From contig JAEZRP010000039.1 in the NCBI GenBank assembly GCA_023444095.1, positions 1-50,115 of the forward strand: a stretch of 50,115 nucleotides of DNA, given 5' to 3'. Below the pieces are notes generated by a model. It ran no database searches. It saw nothing but the letters and a program-made list of their open reading frames with translations, and was not told where the DNA came from. This document shows positions 8,310 through 16,341 of this stretch, piece by piece (positions within the stretch are counted from its first letter, which is position 1; every line of letters begins with the position of its first letter). Position numbers and translations under genes: made by a program. This DNA comes from Bacillota bacterium (GTDB lineage: Bacteria; Bacillota; Clostridia; Christensenellales; Aristaeellaceae).

Positions 8310-10319
8310 ATGGGCAACGGAAAATGGATCTGGTTCCCCGGCGATTACGAAATCTATCACAGCCTCATGCTCCACGGGCGGCGCTACGAGCGCGGCGCGC
8401 ACATCCCCTGCCAGTGGTCGCTCTCGACGCCCTATCCGAACGTATCGTTCGCGAAGGAGATTGAAATCGAGCGAGAGATCGAGTTCACCTGCATTGCCAG
8501 CGCCCCCGGCGTCGTCACGGTCATGACGGGCCAGTTCCCGCGCGGCAAGCGCGTCACCGTGCCGACCGGAGCGCCGGTCAGGATCGAACCCGGCAGGCAC
8601 CGCGTCATCCTCCAGATTCAGAAGCCCGCGGGCCTGCCCGCCGCGTTCATCGACTCGGAATTTCTCTGGACGGACGAAACGTGGGACGCGAGTCACGCAA
8701 CGCGCGCCGTCGCCGGGAAGGCCGAGTGCGAGCCCGCGTACAGAAGTCCGACCGACGACCCCGAAATTTTCCCATTCGCGTACCAGCGCTGGGAGCCCGT
8801 CGAGATCCGCGCGGTTCCGGGCGGCAGGCTCTTCGACTTTGGACGCGAGACGTTCGCGAAGCTGCGCATCGAAGGGGCGGACCCCAAGACGCCCGTCCGC
8901 GTCCAGTACGGCGAGAGCGAGGCGGAGACGCTCGACCCGAACTGCGTGATCTCGGAAACCGTCTCCGGCGCGTCCGCCTACGATTTCCCGGCCTATGCCT
9001 TCCGCTATGCGACCCTGATCGCCGAGAACGCGGATCAGCTGAGCGCGCATTGCGACTACGAGTATCTGCCCCTCGAGGCCCGCGCGGCCTTCGCGTGCGA
9101 CGTTCCCGAGGTTCAGAAGGTCTTCGACGTCTGCGTCCACACATTCCACCTCAACTGCCGCGAGTTCTTCCTCGACGGCATCAAGCGCGACCGCTGGGTG
9201 TGGTCGGGCGACGCGTACCAGTCGGCGCTGGTGAACCAGTACCTGTTCTTCGATCCCGCCATCACGCGCCGCACCATCCGGGCGCTTCTTGGAAAGCCGC
9301 CCTACGAGCAGCACATCAACTCGATCAACGACTATTCCGCCTACCTCATCGTCATGGTCTGGGACTACTACGCGGCCACCGGGGACAAAGCGTTCGTTCA
9401 GAAGCTGTTCTCCCGCGTGCGCGCGCTCTACGACTTTATCGCCTCCCGGCTCGACGAAAACGGGCTCGTCGTCGGCCGCCCGGACGACTGGGTGTTCATC
9501 GACTGGGCAAAGTTCGACCGCGAGGGACCGCTCTGCGCCGAGCAGATCCTGCTCTGGAAGGCCATGGACGCCATGGCGAAGCTCTCCGCACTCGTCGGCG
9601 CGCCGTTCCGCGCCGATCCTGACGCGCTGAAGCAGAAGATCGAGGCGCTCTACTGGGACGCGGAAAGGGGCGCGTACATCGACGGCTACGTCTCCGGCAA
9701 GAAAAACGTCACCCGCCACGCGAACGTGTTCGCCATCCTCTACGGCTTCGCGCCGGAGAAGGCGGACCTGATCGCGCAAAGCGTGCTCCTGAACGATGGG
9801 ATCGATCCCATCACCACGCCCTACTTCAAGTTCTTTGAACTCATGGCGCTGTGCCGGATCGGAAACGTCGAGAAGGCGCAGGAGATGATCCTTTCCTACT
9901 GGTATCCCATGCTCGCGCTCGGCGCGACAGCGATCTGGGAGCAGTTCGACCCGCGCGAGGCGGGCGTTCAGCATTATTCCATGTACGGCGATCCCTACGG
10001 GCGCAGCCTGTGCCACGCATGGGGCGCCGGTCCCGTGTGCCTGCTCGGGCGGTATGTCGCGGGCGTCGAGGCGACGGGTGTGGCGTACGAGAGCTTCGAC
10101 GTCGCGCCCCGGCCCGGCGCATATCGGACATTCGACGCGCGGGTGCCCGTGTTCGGCGGGGACGTGCGCGTCGAGTACGACGCGGGCGCGCGCACCGTCC
10201 GGGCCACCGCGACGCGCGGCGGCGGCACGCTCAAATTCGGCGGGCGGGAAGTCCCCATGCCCGCGAACGAAACGGTGACCATCAGATGGGAGGCATCCAA
10301 TGAAATTCATTCCCTTTGA
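8310..10319 (+). CDS. Family 78 glycoside hydrolase (alpha-L-rhamnosidase-like)
   Basis: GH78 enzymes release terminal L-rhamnose from plant glycosides and rhamnogalacturonan with an (alpha/alpha)6-barrel. The 669-residue product has N-terminal beta-sandwich domains (about 1-270), then the barrel opening with FHLNCREFFLDGIKRDRWVW and WSGDAYQSA, the segment that carries the acid motif in this family. Late landmarks are GATAIWEQFDPRE with the likely catalytic Glu and HAWGAGPVCLLGRYVAG, typical of GH78 C-termini. In the acid motif the usual CPQR(D/E) context is replaced by GIKRDR, so substrate or activity may deviate. No signal peptide: it acts in the cytoplasm on imported oligosaccharides. AAGGAGA precedes the ATG, and its end overlaps the GH2 gene by 20 bases, so the two form one operon. 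Confidence 0.82.
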   Translation: MGNGKWIWFPGDYEIYHSLMLHGRRYERGAHIPCQWSLSTPYPNVSFAKEIEIEREIEFTCIASAPGVVTVMTGQFPRGKRVTVPTGAPVRIEPGRHRVILQIQKPAGLPAAFIDSEFLWTDETWDASHATRAVAGKAECEPAYRSPTDDPEIFPFAYQRWEPVEIRAVPGGRLFDFGRETFAKLRIEGADPKTPVRVQYGESEAETLDPNCVISETVSGASAYDFPAYAFRYATLIAENADQLSAHCDYEYLPLEARAAFACDVPEVQKVFDVCVHTFHLNCREFFLDGIKRDRWVWSGDAYQSALVNQYLFFDPAITRRTIRALLGKPPYEQHINSINDYSAYLIVMVWDYYAATGDKAFVQKLFSRVRALYDFIASRLDENGLVVGRPDDWVFIDWAKFDREGPLCAEQILLWKAMDAMAKLSALVGAPFRADPDALKQKIEALYWDAERGAYIDGYVSGKKNVTRHANVFAILYGFAPEKADLIAQSVLLNDGIDPITTPYFKFFELMALCRIGNVEKAQEMILSYWYPMLALGATAIWEQFDPREAGVQHYSMYGDPYGRSLCHAWGAGPVCLLGRYVAGVEATGVAYESFDVAPRPGAYRTFDARVPVFGGDVRVEYDAGARTVRATATRGGGTLKFGGREVPMPANETVTIRWEASNEIHSL

Positions 10320-12627
10320 TTTCGACTGGAATTTCCGGGAGGGTCCCGACCGCTTCTTCATGATTCCGGGCGGCGACGCGGGCGAGGCGGTCGACCTGCC
10401 CCACGATTACATCATCCGAAAGGCCCGCGACCCGAAGGCGGCGGGCGGCGCGTCCACGGGCTTCTATCCCGGCGGCGACGGCGGCTACACCAGGCATTTT
10501 GACTTGCCGGACGAGTGGCGCGCAAAGCGCGTGCTCCTCTGTGTGGACGGCGCGTACATGAACAGCGAGGTCACGCTGAACGGCGACCTCCTGGCGCTGC
10601 ACCCCTACGGCTACACGGCCTACATGGTCGATCTCACCGAAGCGCTTCGGGACCGTAACACCCTCCGGATCACGACCAAGTGCACCCAGCCCAACTCCCG
10701 CTGGTACAGCGGCGCGGGACTCTACCGCCGGGTGGGGCTGTACGTCGGCGAGAAAAACGGCATTACACCGTGGCAGGTATTCGTGACGACCCCCGCGGTC
10801 GGCCCGGAGCTGGCCGAGGTCAGGGCCGCGTTCGAGACTGACGAAGCGATCGAAGCGGCCATTTTGGATGAGAGCGGGAGACGGGTCGCGTCGGCGGCGG
10901 GCAGGGGCGAATTGACGTTTGAGGTCGAAGCGCCCCTCCTGTGGGACGTCGAGCATCCGCACCTTTACACCCTTCAATACCGGCTCGCCTGCGGCGACGA
11001 GGGCGAGGTGCGCTTCGGCATCCGCAAAATCGAGATCGACGCGCAAAACGGCTTCCGGCTGAACGGCCAAAGGATGAAGCTGCGCGGCGGCTGCATCCAC
11101 CACGACAACGGCATGCTCGGCGCCTGCGCGTATCCCGCGGCGGAGAGACGCAAGATCGAAAAGCTCAAGGCCGCGGGCTACAACGCCATCCGCACCGCGC
11201 ACAACCCGCCCTCGACGGCGCTCCTCGACGCCTGCGACGAGCTCGGCATGCTGGTGCTCGACGAGACGTTCGACATGTGGAGAACCGGCAAGAACGCCAT
11301 GGACTACCACCTGTGGTTCGAGGACTGGTGGAAGCGCGACACCGAGAGCATGGTGCGGCGCGACCGCAACCATCCGTGCGTGTACGCGTGGTCGGTCGGC
11401 AACGAAATCCCGGAGCTTCTGGGAACCTCCGACGGCGCGCGGTGGACGGGCGTTCAGGCGGACTTCGTGCGCGCGCTCGATCCCACGCGGCCCGTGTCCG
11501 CGTCGGCGAACGGATTTACCGCGCCGAAGCCCGGGAAACCCCGAAAGCCGCACGACTTCATGGCCGAGCTCATGGGAAAGCCCGTGATGGGGCTTCCGAA
11601 GGACGGCGAGGACGAATGGGGCGCCCAGACGCGCGCCGCCGCCGCGCACCTAGACATCTTCGGCTACAACTACATGTACGGCCGCTACGCGCACGACCGG
11701 GAGAAGTACCCGGACCGCGTCATCCACGCGACCGAGACGCACGCCTTTCACACCTACGACTACTGGAAGGCGTGCATGGAGAACGAGAACTGCATCGGCG
11801 ACTTCCTCTGGACGGCGTACGACAACCTCGGCGAGGCGGGCGCGGGGCGCGTCATCCACGACCTTTCCGAAATGAAGGGCGGGCTGATCGGCGGCTGGCC
11901 GTGGCTCTCCTGCTGGCAAGGCGACCTCGACCTGCTGGGCGACGCGCGCCCCCAGAACCGCTACCGTTGCGTGATGTGGGGGCTCGACAAGGGCGTTCAC
12001 CTCTACACCGCCCACCCCTCGCGCACCGGAATGCCGTTTTACGGCATGGGCTGGCACTGGGAGGACGTGAAGCGCGCGTGGACGTTCGGGGACGAGTGGC
12101 GCGGGAAGGCCATCAGGCTCTCGGCGTACGCGGACTGCGACGAGGTGGCCTTTCTCGTAAACGGAACAGAGTGCGCGCGCGTCAGGCCCGCGGAATACAG
12201 GGCGTCCGCGGAGGTCCCGTACGAGAGGGGGGCCGTCGAGGCCGTCGCGTACAGGGGCGGCGCCGAGATCGCACGCGACCGGATCGAGACCGCAGGCGCG
12301 CCCGCGAAAATCGTGCTCGCGCCCGAGCGCGCGCGGATCCATGCGGACGGAATGGACCTCGCGTTCGTGCGCGTCTCGCTCGCCGATGAGGATGGCCGCC
12401 CCGTCACAACGGTCCCGGTCAGGGTCACAGCGTCCGCCGAGGGCGGAACCCTGCTCGCCGTCGGCTCGGGCAATCCCTGCACGCAGGAGAACTTCTGCGA
12501 CGCCCGCGAGACATTCGACGGCGTCGCCATGGTCTGCGTCCGCGCCCCCAAATCGCCCGGCGAAATCCTCCTCACCGTCACGGCAGAGGGCTTGGAACCC
12601 GCCCAAATCACACTGAGCGCCCGATAG
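10300..12627 (+). CDS. Family 2 glycoside hydrolase (beta-galactosidase-like)
   Basis: GH2 enzymes are retaining exo-glycosidases. The 775-residue product shows the standard order: jelly-roll sugar-binding domain (VDLPHDYIIRKA; RWYSGAGLYRRVGL), immunoglobulin-like domain, TIM barrel (KLRGGCIHHDNGMLG; YNAIRTAHNPPS; LDETFDMWRTGKN) and C-terminal Ig-like domains. The acid/base is E369 in SVGNEIP, and the nucleophile is most likely E479 in HATETHAF. Beta-galactosidase is the usual activity of this architecture, but beta-glucuronidase or another exo-activity cannot be excluded. No signal peptide. The ATG at 10300 lies inside the end of the GH78 gene behind GGGAGG (10286-10291), so translation is coupled. 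The pair probably removes rhamnose and galactose from one imported plant oligosaccharide. Confidence 0.85.
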   Translation: MKFIPFDFDWNFREGPDRFFMIPGGDAGEAVDLPHDYIIRKARDPKAAGGASTGFYPGGDGGYTRHFDLPDEWRAKRVLLCVDGAYMNSEVTLNGDLLALHPYGYTAYMVDLTEALRDRNTLRITTKCTQPNSRWYSGAGLYRRVGLYVGEKNGITPWQVFVTTPAVGPELAEVRAAFETDEAIEAAILDESGRRVASAAGRGELTFEVEAPLLWDVEHPHLYTLQYRLACGDEGEVRFGIRKIEIDAQNGFRLNGQRMKLRGGCIHHDNGMLGACAYPAAERRKIEKLKAAGYNAIRTAHNPPSTALLDACDELGMLVLDETFDMWRTGKNAMDYHLWFEDWWKRDTESMVRRDRNHPCVYAWSVGNEIPELLGTSDGARWTGVQADFVRALDPTRPVSASANGFTAPKPGKPRKPHDFMAELMGKPVMGLPKDGEDEWGAQTRAAAAHLDIFGYNYMYGRYAHDREKYPDRVIHATETHAFHTYDYWKACMENENCIGDFLWTAYDNLGEAGAGRVIHDLSEMKGGLIGGWPWLSCWQGDLDLLGDARPQNRYRCVMWGLDKGVHLYTAHPSRTGMPFYGMGWHWEDVKRAWTFGDEWRGKAIRLSAYADCDEVAFLVNGTECARVRPAEYRASAEVPYERGAVEAVAYRGGAEIARDRIETAGAPAKIVLAPERARIHADGMDLAFVRVSLADEDGRPVTTVPVRVTASAEGGTLLAVGSGNPCTQENFCDARETFDGVAMVCVRAPKSPGEILLTVTAEGLEPAQITLSAR

Positions 12628-12632
12628 CAAAA

Positions 12633-12665
12633 TCGGATCGCGCGGCCCAGCGCCGCGCGATCCGA
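12633..12665 (+). terminator. Hairpin after the GH78-GH2 operon
   Basis: TCGGATCGCGCGGC (12633-12646), 5-base loop, GCCGCGCGATCCGA (12652-12665): a perfect 14-bp stem right after the GH2 stop. No T-run follows directly, so it is either a weak intrinsic terminator or an RNA-end stabiliser. Confidence 0.65.
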
Positions 12666-12693
12666 CGGACAATGATCGATTTTCGCCCGGCAA

Positions 12694-12735
12694 GGGATTC
12701 TCAAGGGACACTCCCTTGCGCGGGAGCGCGGCGCC
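12694..12735 (+). repeat. Dispersed palindromic element, copy 2
   Basis: GGGATTCTCAAGGGA (12694-12708), loop, TCCCTTGCGCGGGAG. Same core as the copy at 4801 but the right arm has one mismatch. It lies between convergent genes. Confidence 0.65.
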
Positions 12736-12755
12736 CTCGCCGTTCCTCACTCGCC

Positions 12756-13940
12756 CTACTTGTACTCCGGCCAGTACTCGTCCCGCGCGATGTTGCCGCG
12801 CTTGACGGAGCTGTTCGCGCGATTGCCGGGGATCTCGAAGTAATAGCACCAGTGGTATCCCGCGTCGTAGGCTCCCTGCGCGGAGTTGTCGACGGACTTG
12901 ATGTAATTGAAGACGGAGGGGTACTTGTTTTGGAGCTCGAACTTCAGGTACCAGAGCTGGCCCTCGAGGGTGGCGTGGTCGTAGCCGTTGGAGGCGCAGT
13001 AGCTCTGGAGGTTGGTCTTGCGCCCGCCGAGCCACTGGCAGATGCCGTAGGCCCCGCTGGAGGAGTTGACGGCGGTGGGCCGGAAGCCCGACTCGCAGTC
13101 GATGTTCGCGAGCACGCCGGACGCCCCGGCGGCGTTGAAGTCCAGCTCGTAGAGGAGGAAGTAGAAGATCTTCTCCTCGTTGGAGAGGCTCGAATCGTCC
13201 AGGATGTCGCTCCCGGTGGGGTCGGGCGCGGTGTACTTCGCGAGATCGGACGCGAGGCAGTAGCCCACCCCCCCGCCGTAATTGATGCGCACGACGGTGT
13301 CCGTGTAGGCGGTGACGGTCACGACGGTGTCCTTGGAAAGCGTGCCGAGCACGCTCGCGCCCGGCTTCACGGAGGCGTACACCTTGATGGACGAGCCCGT
13401 TACGATGGCGTCAAACTCGTCGTAGAAGACCTCGACCGGGTCGTCCTTCGGGTCCTGCACGTCGCCGGTCTTGACCGCCGTCAGATAGCTCACCCGCGTG
13501 TAGCAGAAGACGCCGTTTTTCTCGATCAGCGCGCAGCCGTTGGCCGCGAGGAGCACGTTGACCGTCGTTCCCGCGGACACCTTCGCGGACCTGCTCGCCG
13601 TGGTCGCAAGCTCGTAGACGCGCCCGTCGACCGCGAAGACCGCCTCGACGGACGAGGACGTGTCGATCTTTCCGATCGACGCCGCGTCCATGTAGCCCGT
13701 GTAGCCCTTATAGGTGATCTTGGCGATTCCGCCTGCTTCGCTCGCGAGCGTCACGATCGCGTACTTCGGCATCTTGGCGGACTTTCCGGAGAGGTCCTGA
13801 TTCTCATAGATCCGCGCGTTTCGGGCGACGACCATCGCGTACGAATCCTCCGCCAGCGCGGCCGTTGAAAACCCGGCCAGTAGGGAGAACATCAGCGCGA
13901 GGGAAACAAGCCCCGCAATGCGTTTGATATGTAACTTCAT
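12756..13940 (-). CDS. Secreted SH3-repeat protein with C-terminal phage-tail-type lysozyme domain
   Basis: A cell-wall-active exported protein. It has a clear signal peptide (residues 1-30, ending about AALAED), three bacterial SH3-like modules (about 35-90, 95-155 and 180-235) that probably bind peptidoglycan, and a C-terminal lysozyme-like domain (about 255-390). The last domain contains GASGVLANIDCESGFRP and GAYGICQWLGGRK, matching phage tail lysozymes; E283 in CESG is the likely catalytic glutamate. The domain set suggests wall hydrolysis during growth, division or conjugation-like processes. A chromosomal signal-peptide form argues for host use, though a phage origin of the catalytic domain is likely. 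Transcribed from a consensus promoter at 13999-14027, divergent to the glutaminase-like gene. Confidence 0.85.
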   Translation of the reverse strand: MKLHIKRIAGLVSLALMFSLLAGFSTAALAEDSYAMVVARNARIYENQDLSGKSAKMPKYAIVTLASEAGGIAKITYKGYTGYMDAASIGKIDTSSSVEAVFAVDGRVYELATTASRSAKVSAGTTVNVLLAANGCALIEKNGVFCYTRVSYLTAVKTGDVQDPKDDPVEVFYDEFDAIVTGSSIKVYASVKPGASVLGTLSKDTVVTVTAYTDTVVRINYGGGVGYCLASDLAKYTAPDPTGSDILDDSSLSNEEKIFYFLLYELDFNAAGASGVLANIDCESGFRPTAVNSSSGAYGICQWLGGRKTNLQSYCASNGYDHATLEGQLWYLKFELQNKYPSVFNYIKSVDNSAQGAYDAGYHWCYYFEIPGNRANSSVKRGNIARDEYWPEYK

Positions 13941-13998
13941 TTCGCGTCTCCTTCGTTTTTACGCCAAATTTGACGACGTTTATGTGTGAACCGTAATG

Positions 13999-14027
13999 AA
14001 TATATCACATTTGAAATATTCTGTCAA
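13999..14027 (-). promoter_or_regulatory. Promoter of the SH3/lysozyme gene
   Basis: On the minus strand TTGACA (14022-14027), 17-base spacer, TATATT (13999-14004). Near-consensus vegetative promoter 59 bases before the start codon. Confidence 0.82.
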
Positions 14028-14089
14028 CATACGGTGCATATTCCATCATAATTACTCCGCATTTGCGCAATGATTCCATGCGGGGATTC

Positions 14090-14098
14090 TGATATAAT
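14090..14098 (+). promoter_or_regulatory. Extended -10 promoter of the glutaminase-like gene
   Basis: TGA then TATAAT (14093-14098), an extended -10 with no good -35 at 17 bases. It lies 31 bases before the chosen ATG. Confidence 0.6.
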
Positions 14099-14128
14099 GG
14101 CTGGGAAAAACAAATCTGGAGGATGGCA

Positions 14129-16051
14129 ATGGCAAAAATCACGAGGCTTCCGGCGATGCCCCTCGCCGTGAGCGACCCTTATTTTTCGATCTGGTCGGCG
14201 GCCGACCGGCCCACGGACTGCGACACGACGCACTGGACGGGCGCGGAGAAGCCGCTCCGCGCGACGATTTCAGTCGACGGGCGGCGGATGCGGCTATTGG
14301 GCCTGGGCGGCGACGCGCCGATGACGCTCGTGGGCGCCGAGGTGACGGCGACGAAGACGAAATTCAGCTATGAGGACGCGGGCGTGCGCGCGACGCTCTC
14401 GTTTACGACGCCGCTTCTGCTTCATGACCCGGACGCGCTCTCGGCGGGCGCGACGTACGTGGACATTTCCGCCGAATCCATGGACGGCGCGGCGCACGCG
14501 GTCGAATGCTCCTTTCACGCATCGTCCCGGCTGTGCTACGACGGATCGACCGCCCCCGCCATGGCGTTTGACGCCTACGAGATGGACGGCCTTTTCGTCG
14601 CGTCGGTCGGCCAGCGGCGGCAGAAGCCGCTCAGCCACTCGGGCGACCACATCACCATCGACTGGGGATATCTCTATCTCGCCGCGCGCGCGGAAATCAA
14701 AGCGGACGAAAACGGCGTCTTCGCGAAGGCGAAGGACGCGCTCTCTTTGGTGCTCGCGTACGACGACATCGCCTCGATCAACTATTTCGGCCGACTCACG
14801 CCCGCGTGGTACGCCCGCGGCGGCAAGACCATCGTCCACATGATCGCGGAGATGGACGCGCGCCGGGAGGAGTACGTGGCGCGCTGCGCCGATCTCGACG
14901 CGGACGTGTTTGCGCGCGCGGAGAAGCTCGGCGGCGCGGACTACGCGCTCGTGTGCGCGGCCGCCTACCGCCAGTCGGTCGGCGCGCACAAGCTGATCGC
15001 GGACGAGCGGGGCGAGATGGTCTTCCTCTCCAAGGAGAACGATTCCAACGGCTGCATCGGCACGGTGGACGTGAGCTATCCCTCCATCCCGCTCTACCTT
15101 CTCTACGCTCCCGAATACGTGCGCGCCATGTGCCGCCCGATCCTGAAGTTCGCGAACCTGCCCGTGTGGAAGTACGACTTCGCCCCGCACGACGTGGGCC
15201 GCTATCCCCACGCCACGGGGCAGGTCTACGCCGGAACGGCCCGCCGCGCGGTGCAAAACGGCGAGACGCACCCGGACTACTACCTCTATCCCGCCTCGAA
15301 GGACGCCTACGACTTCAAGTATCAGATGCCCGTCGAGGAGTGCGGCAACATGCTTCTGATGCTCGCCGCGGCGGGCCGCGCGGACGGGAACTGGGCGCTC
15401 GCGGAAGAGTACCTTCCGACGCTCGAGAAGTGGGTCAAGTACCTCATCGACTTCGGCGAGGATCCGGGCGAGCAGCTCTGCACCGACGACTTTGCGGGCC
15501 ACCTTGCGCGCAACATCAACCTCTCCGCGAAGGCCGTGTGCGGCGTGGCGGGCTACGGCATGATCCTCTGGGCACTCGGCCGGGCGGACGAGGGCGCGCA
15601 GTACCTCGAGCGCGCGAAGGCGATGGCCGAAAGCTGGCTTTCCCGCGCGGACGCGGGCGATCACACGCACCTGACCTTCGACGGCGCGGGCTGGAGCATG
15701 AAGTACAACATGGTGTGGGACAGGCTCTTCGGCCTCGGCCTTCTGCCCGCATCCTTCTACGGAAAGGAGCGCGCGTGGCACCTTTCGCACATGAACCGCT
15801 ACGGGCTGCCCCTCGATTCCCGCGCGGATTATACCAAGTCCGACTGGCTCATGTGGGTTGCCGCCATGGCCGCGCCGGATGAGATCGCAGCCTACGTGAA
15901 GCCCCTCGCCGATTTCCTGCGCGAGACGCCCTCCCGCGTGCCCTTCTCCGATTGGTACGACACAAAGACAGGCCAGCCCCAGCACTTCGTCGCGCGCAGC
16001 GTGCAGGGCGGCGTGTTCATGCCGCTGCTGATGGAGAGGGCGGGGGAGTGA
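14129..16051 (+). CDS. Glutaminase A-like protein (DUF5127/DUF4965/DUF1793)
   Basis: This family, named after a fungal glutaminase, has a six-hairpin-type fold and is now suspected to include glycosidases. The 640-residue product opens with PLAVSDPYFSIWSAADRP and a HWTG motif, as in family members. The middle carries YPSIPLYLLYAPEYVRAM and the HDVGRYPHATGQVY motif of DUF4965, and the end has WSMKYNMVWDRLFGLGLLP of DUF1793. The ATG at 14129 is chosen over the one at 14123 because GGAGG (14118-14122) touches the first and sits 6 bases before the second. Fungal and many bacterial homologues are secreted; this one has no signal peptide. Real substrate unknown. The stop codon lies within a 14-bp tandem repeat. 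Confidence 0.83.
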   Translation: MAKITRLPAMPLAVSDPYFSIWSAADRPTDCDTTHWTGAEKPLRATISVDGRRMRLLGLGGDAPMTLVGAEVTATKTKFSYEDAGVRATLSFTTPLLLHDPDALSAGATYVDISAESMDGAAHAVECSFHASSRLCYDGSTAPAMAFDAYEMDGLFVASVGQRRQKPLSHSGDHITIDWGYLYLAARAEIKADENGVFAKAKDALSLVLAYDDIASINYFGRLTPAWYARGGKTIVHMIAEMDARREEYVARCADLDADVFARAEKLGGADYALVCAAAYRQSVGAHKLIADERGEMVFLSKENDSNGCIGTVDVSYPSIPLYLLYAPEYVRAMCRPILKFANLPVWKYDFAPHDVGRYPHATGQVYAGTARRAVQNGETHPDYYLYPASKDAYDFKYQMPVEECGNMLLMLAAAGRADGNWALAEEYLPTLEKWVKYLIDFGEDPGEQLCTDDFAGHLARNINLSAKAVCGVAGYGMILWALGRADEGAQYLERAKAMAESWLSRADAGDHTHLTFDGAGWSMKYNMVWDRLFGLGLLPASFYGKERAWHLSHMNRYGLPLDSRADYTKSDWLMWVAAMAAPDEIAAYVKPLADFLRETPSRVPFSDWYDTKTGQPQHFVARSVQGGVFMPLLMERAGE

Positions 16052-16082
16052 CGACGGGGGAGTGACGACGGGGGAGTGACGG
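16041..16082 (+). repeat. Three tandem 14-bp units across the glutaminase-like stop codon
   Basis: CGGGGGAGTGACGA repeats at 16041, 16055 and 16069 (last base of copy three differs). The stop TGA (16049-16051) lies in the first unit. Confidence 0.9.
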
Positions 16083-16099
16083 CGAGGGCGCTGCCCACG

Positions 16100-16137
16100 C
16101 GCTCCCGCTCAAGGGCCATTGGCCCCTGAGAATCTCA
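16100..16137 (-). repeat. Dispersed palindromic element, copy 3
   Basis: On the minus strand it reads GAGATTCTCAGGGGCCAAT followed by GGCCCTTGAGCGGGAGC, matching the GATTCTCAAGGG / CCCTTGAGCGGGAG pattern of the other copies. Confidence 0.65.
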
Positions 16138-16168
16138 TGATGGAAGGATAAATAAATATTTCGTTCGT

Positions 16169-16206
16169 CGGCGGCGCGGGGGCCCAAACCCCGCGCCGCC
16201 GATTTT
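16169..16206 (+). terminator. Rho-independent terminator after the glutaminase-like gene
   Basis: CGGCGGCGCGGGG (16169-16181), 7-base loop, CCCCGCGCCGCCG (16189-16201): a perfect 13-bp stem followed by ATTTTG. Confidence 0.82.
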
Positions 16207-16341
16207 GTTGATCCGGCCGCACAGCGCTGGTGCGTGGGCGCGGGGGGCATTCCCGCGCTTTCGTATATTAACAATTTCTTGGCTCTATCTTCGGATTCCA
16301 CCGCATACCATCAAACGAAGAGAGCGGACGGAGGGATCGAG

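Noticed and set aside
8271..10361. 696-codon minus-strand open frame opposite the GH78 gene
   Set aside because: Antisense to a convincing GH78 gene, no motif and no start context; long because stop codons are rare at this GC content.
12672..13868. 398-codon plus-strand frame opposite the SH3/lysozyme gene
   Set aside because: Valine/arginine-rich shadow. The minus-strand gene has a signal peptide, domain motifs and a consensus promoter.
14294..15985. 563-codon minus-strand frame opposite the glutaminase-like gene
   Set aside because: No recognisable motif, no ribosome site; the plus-strand gene has strong family landmarks.
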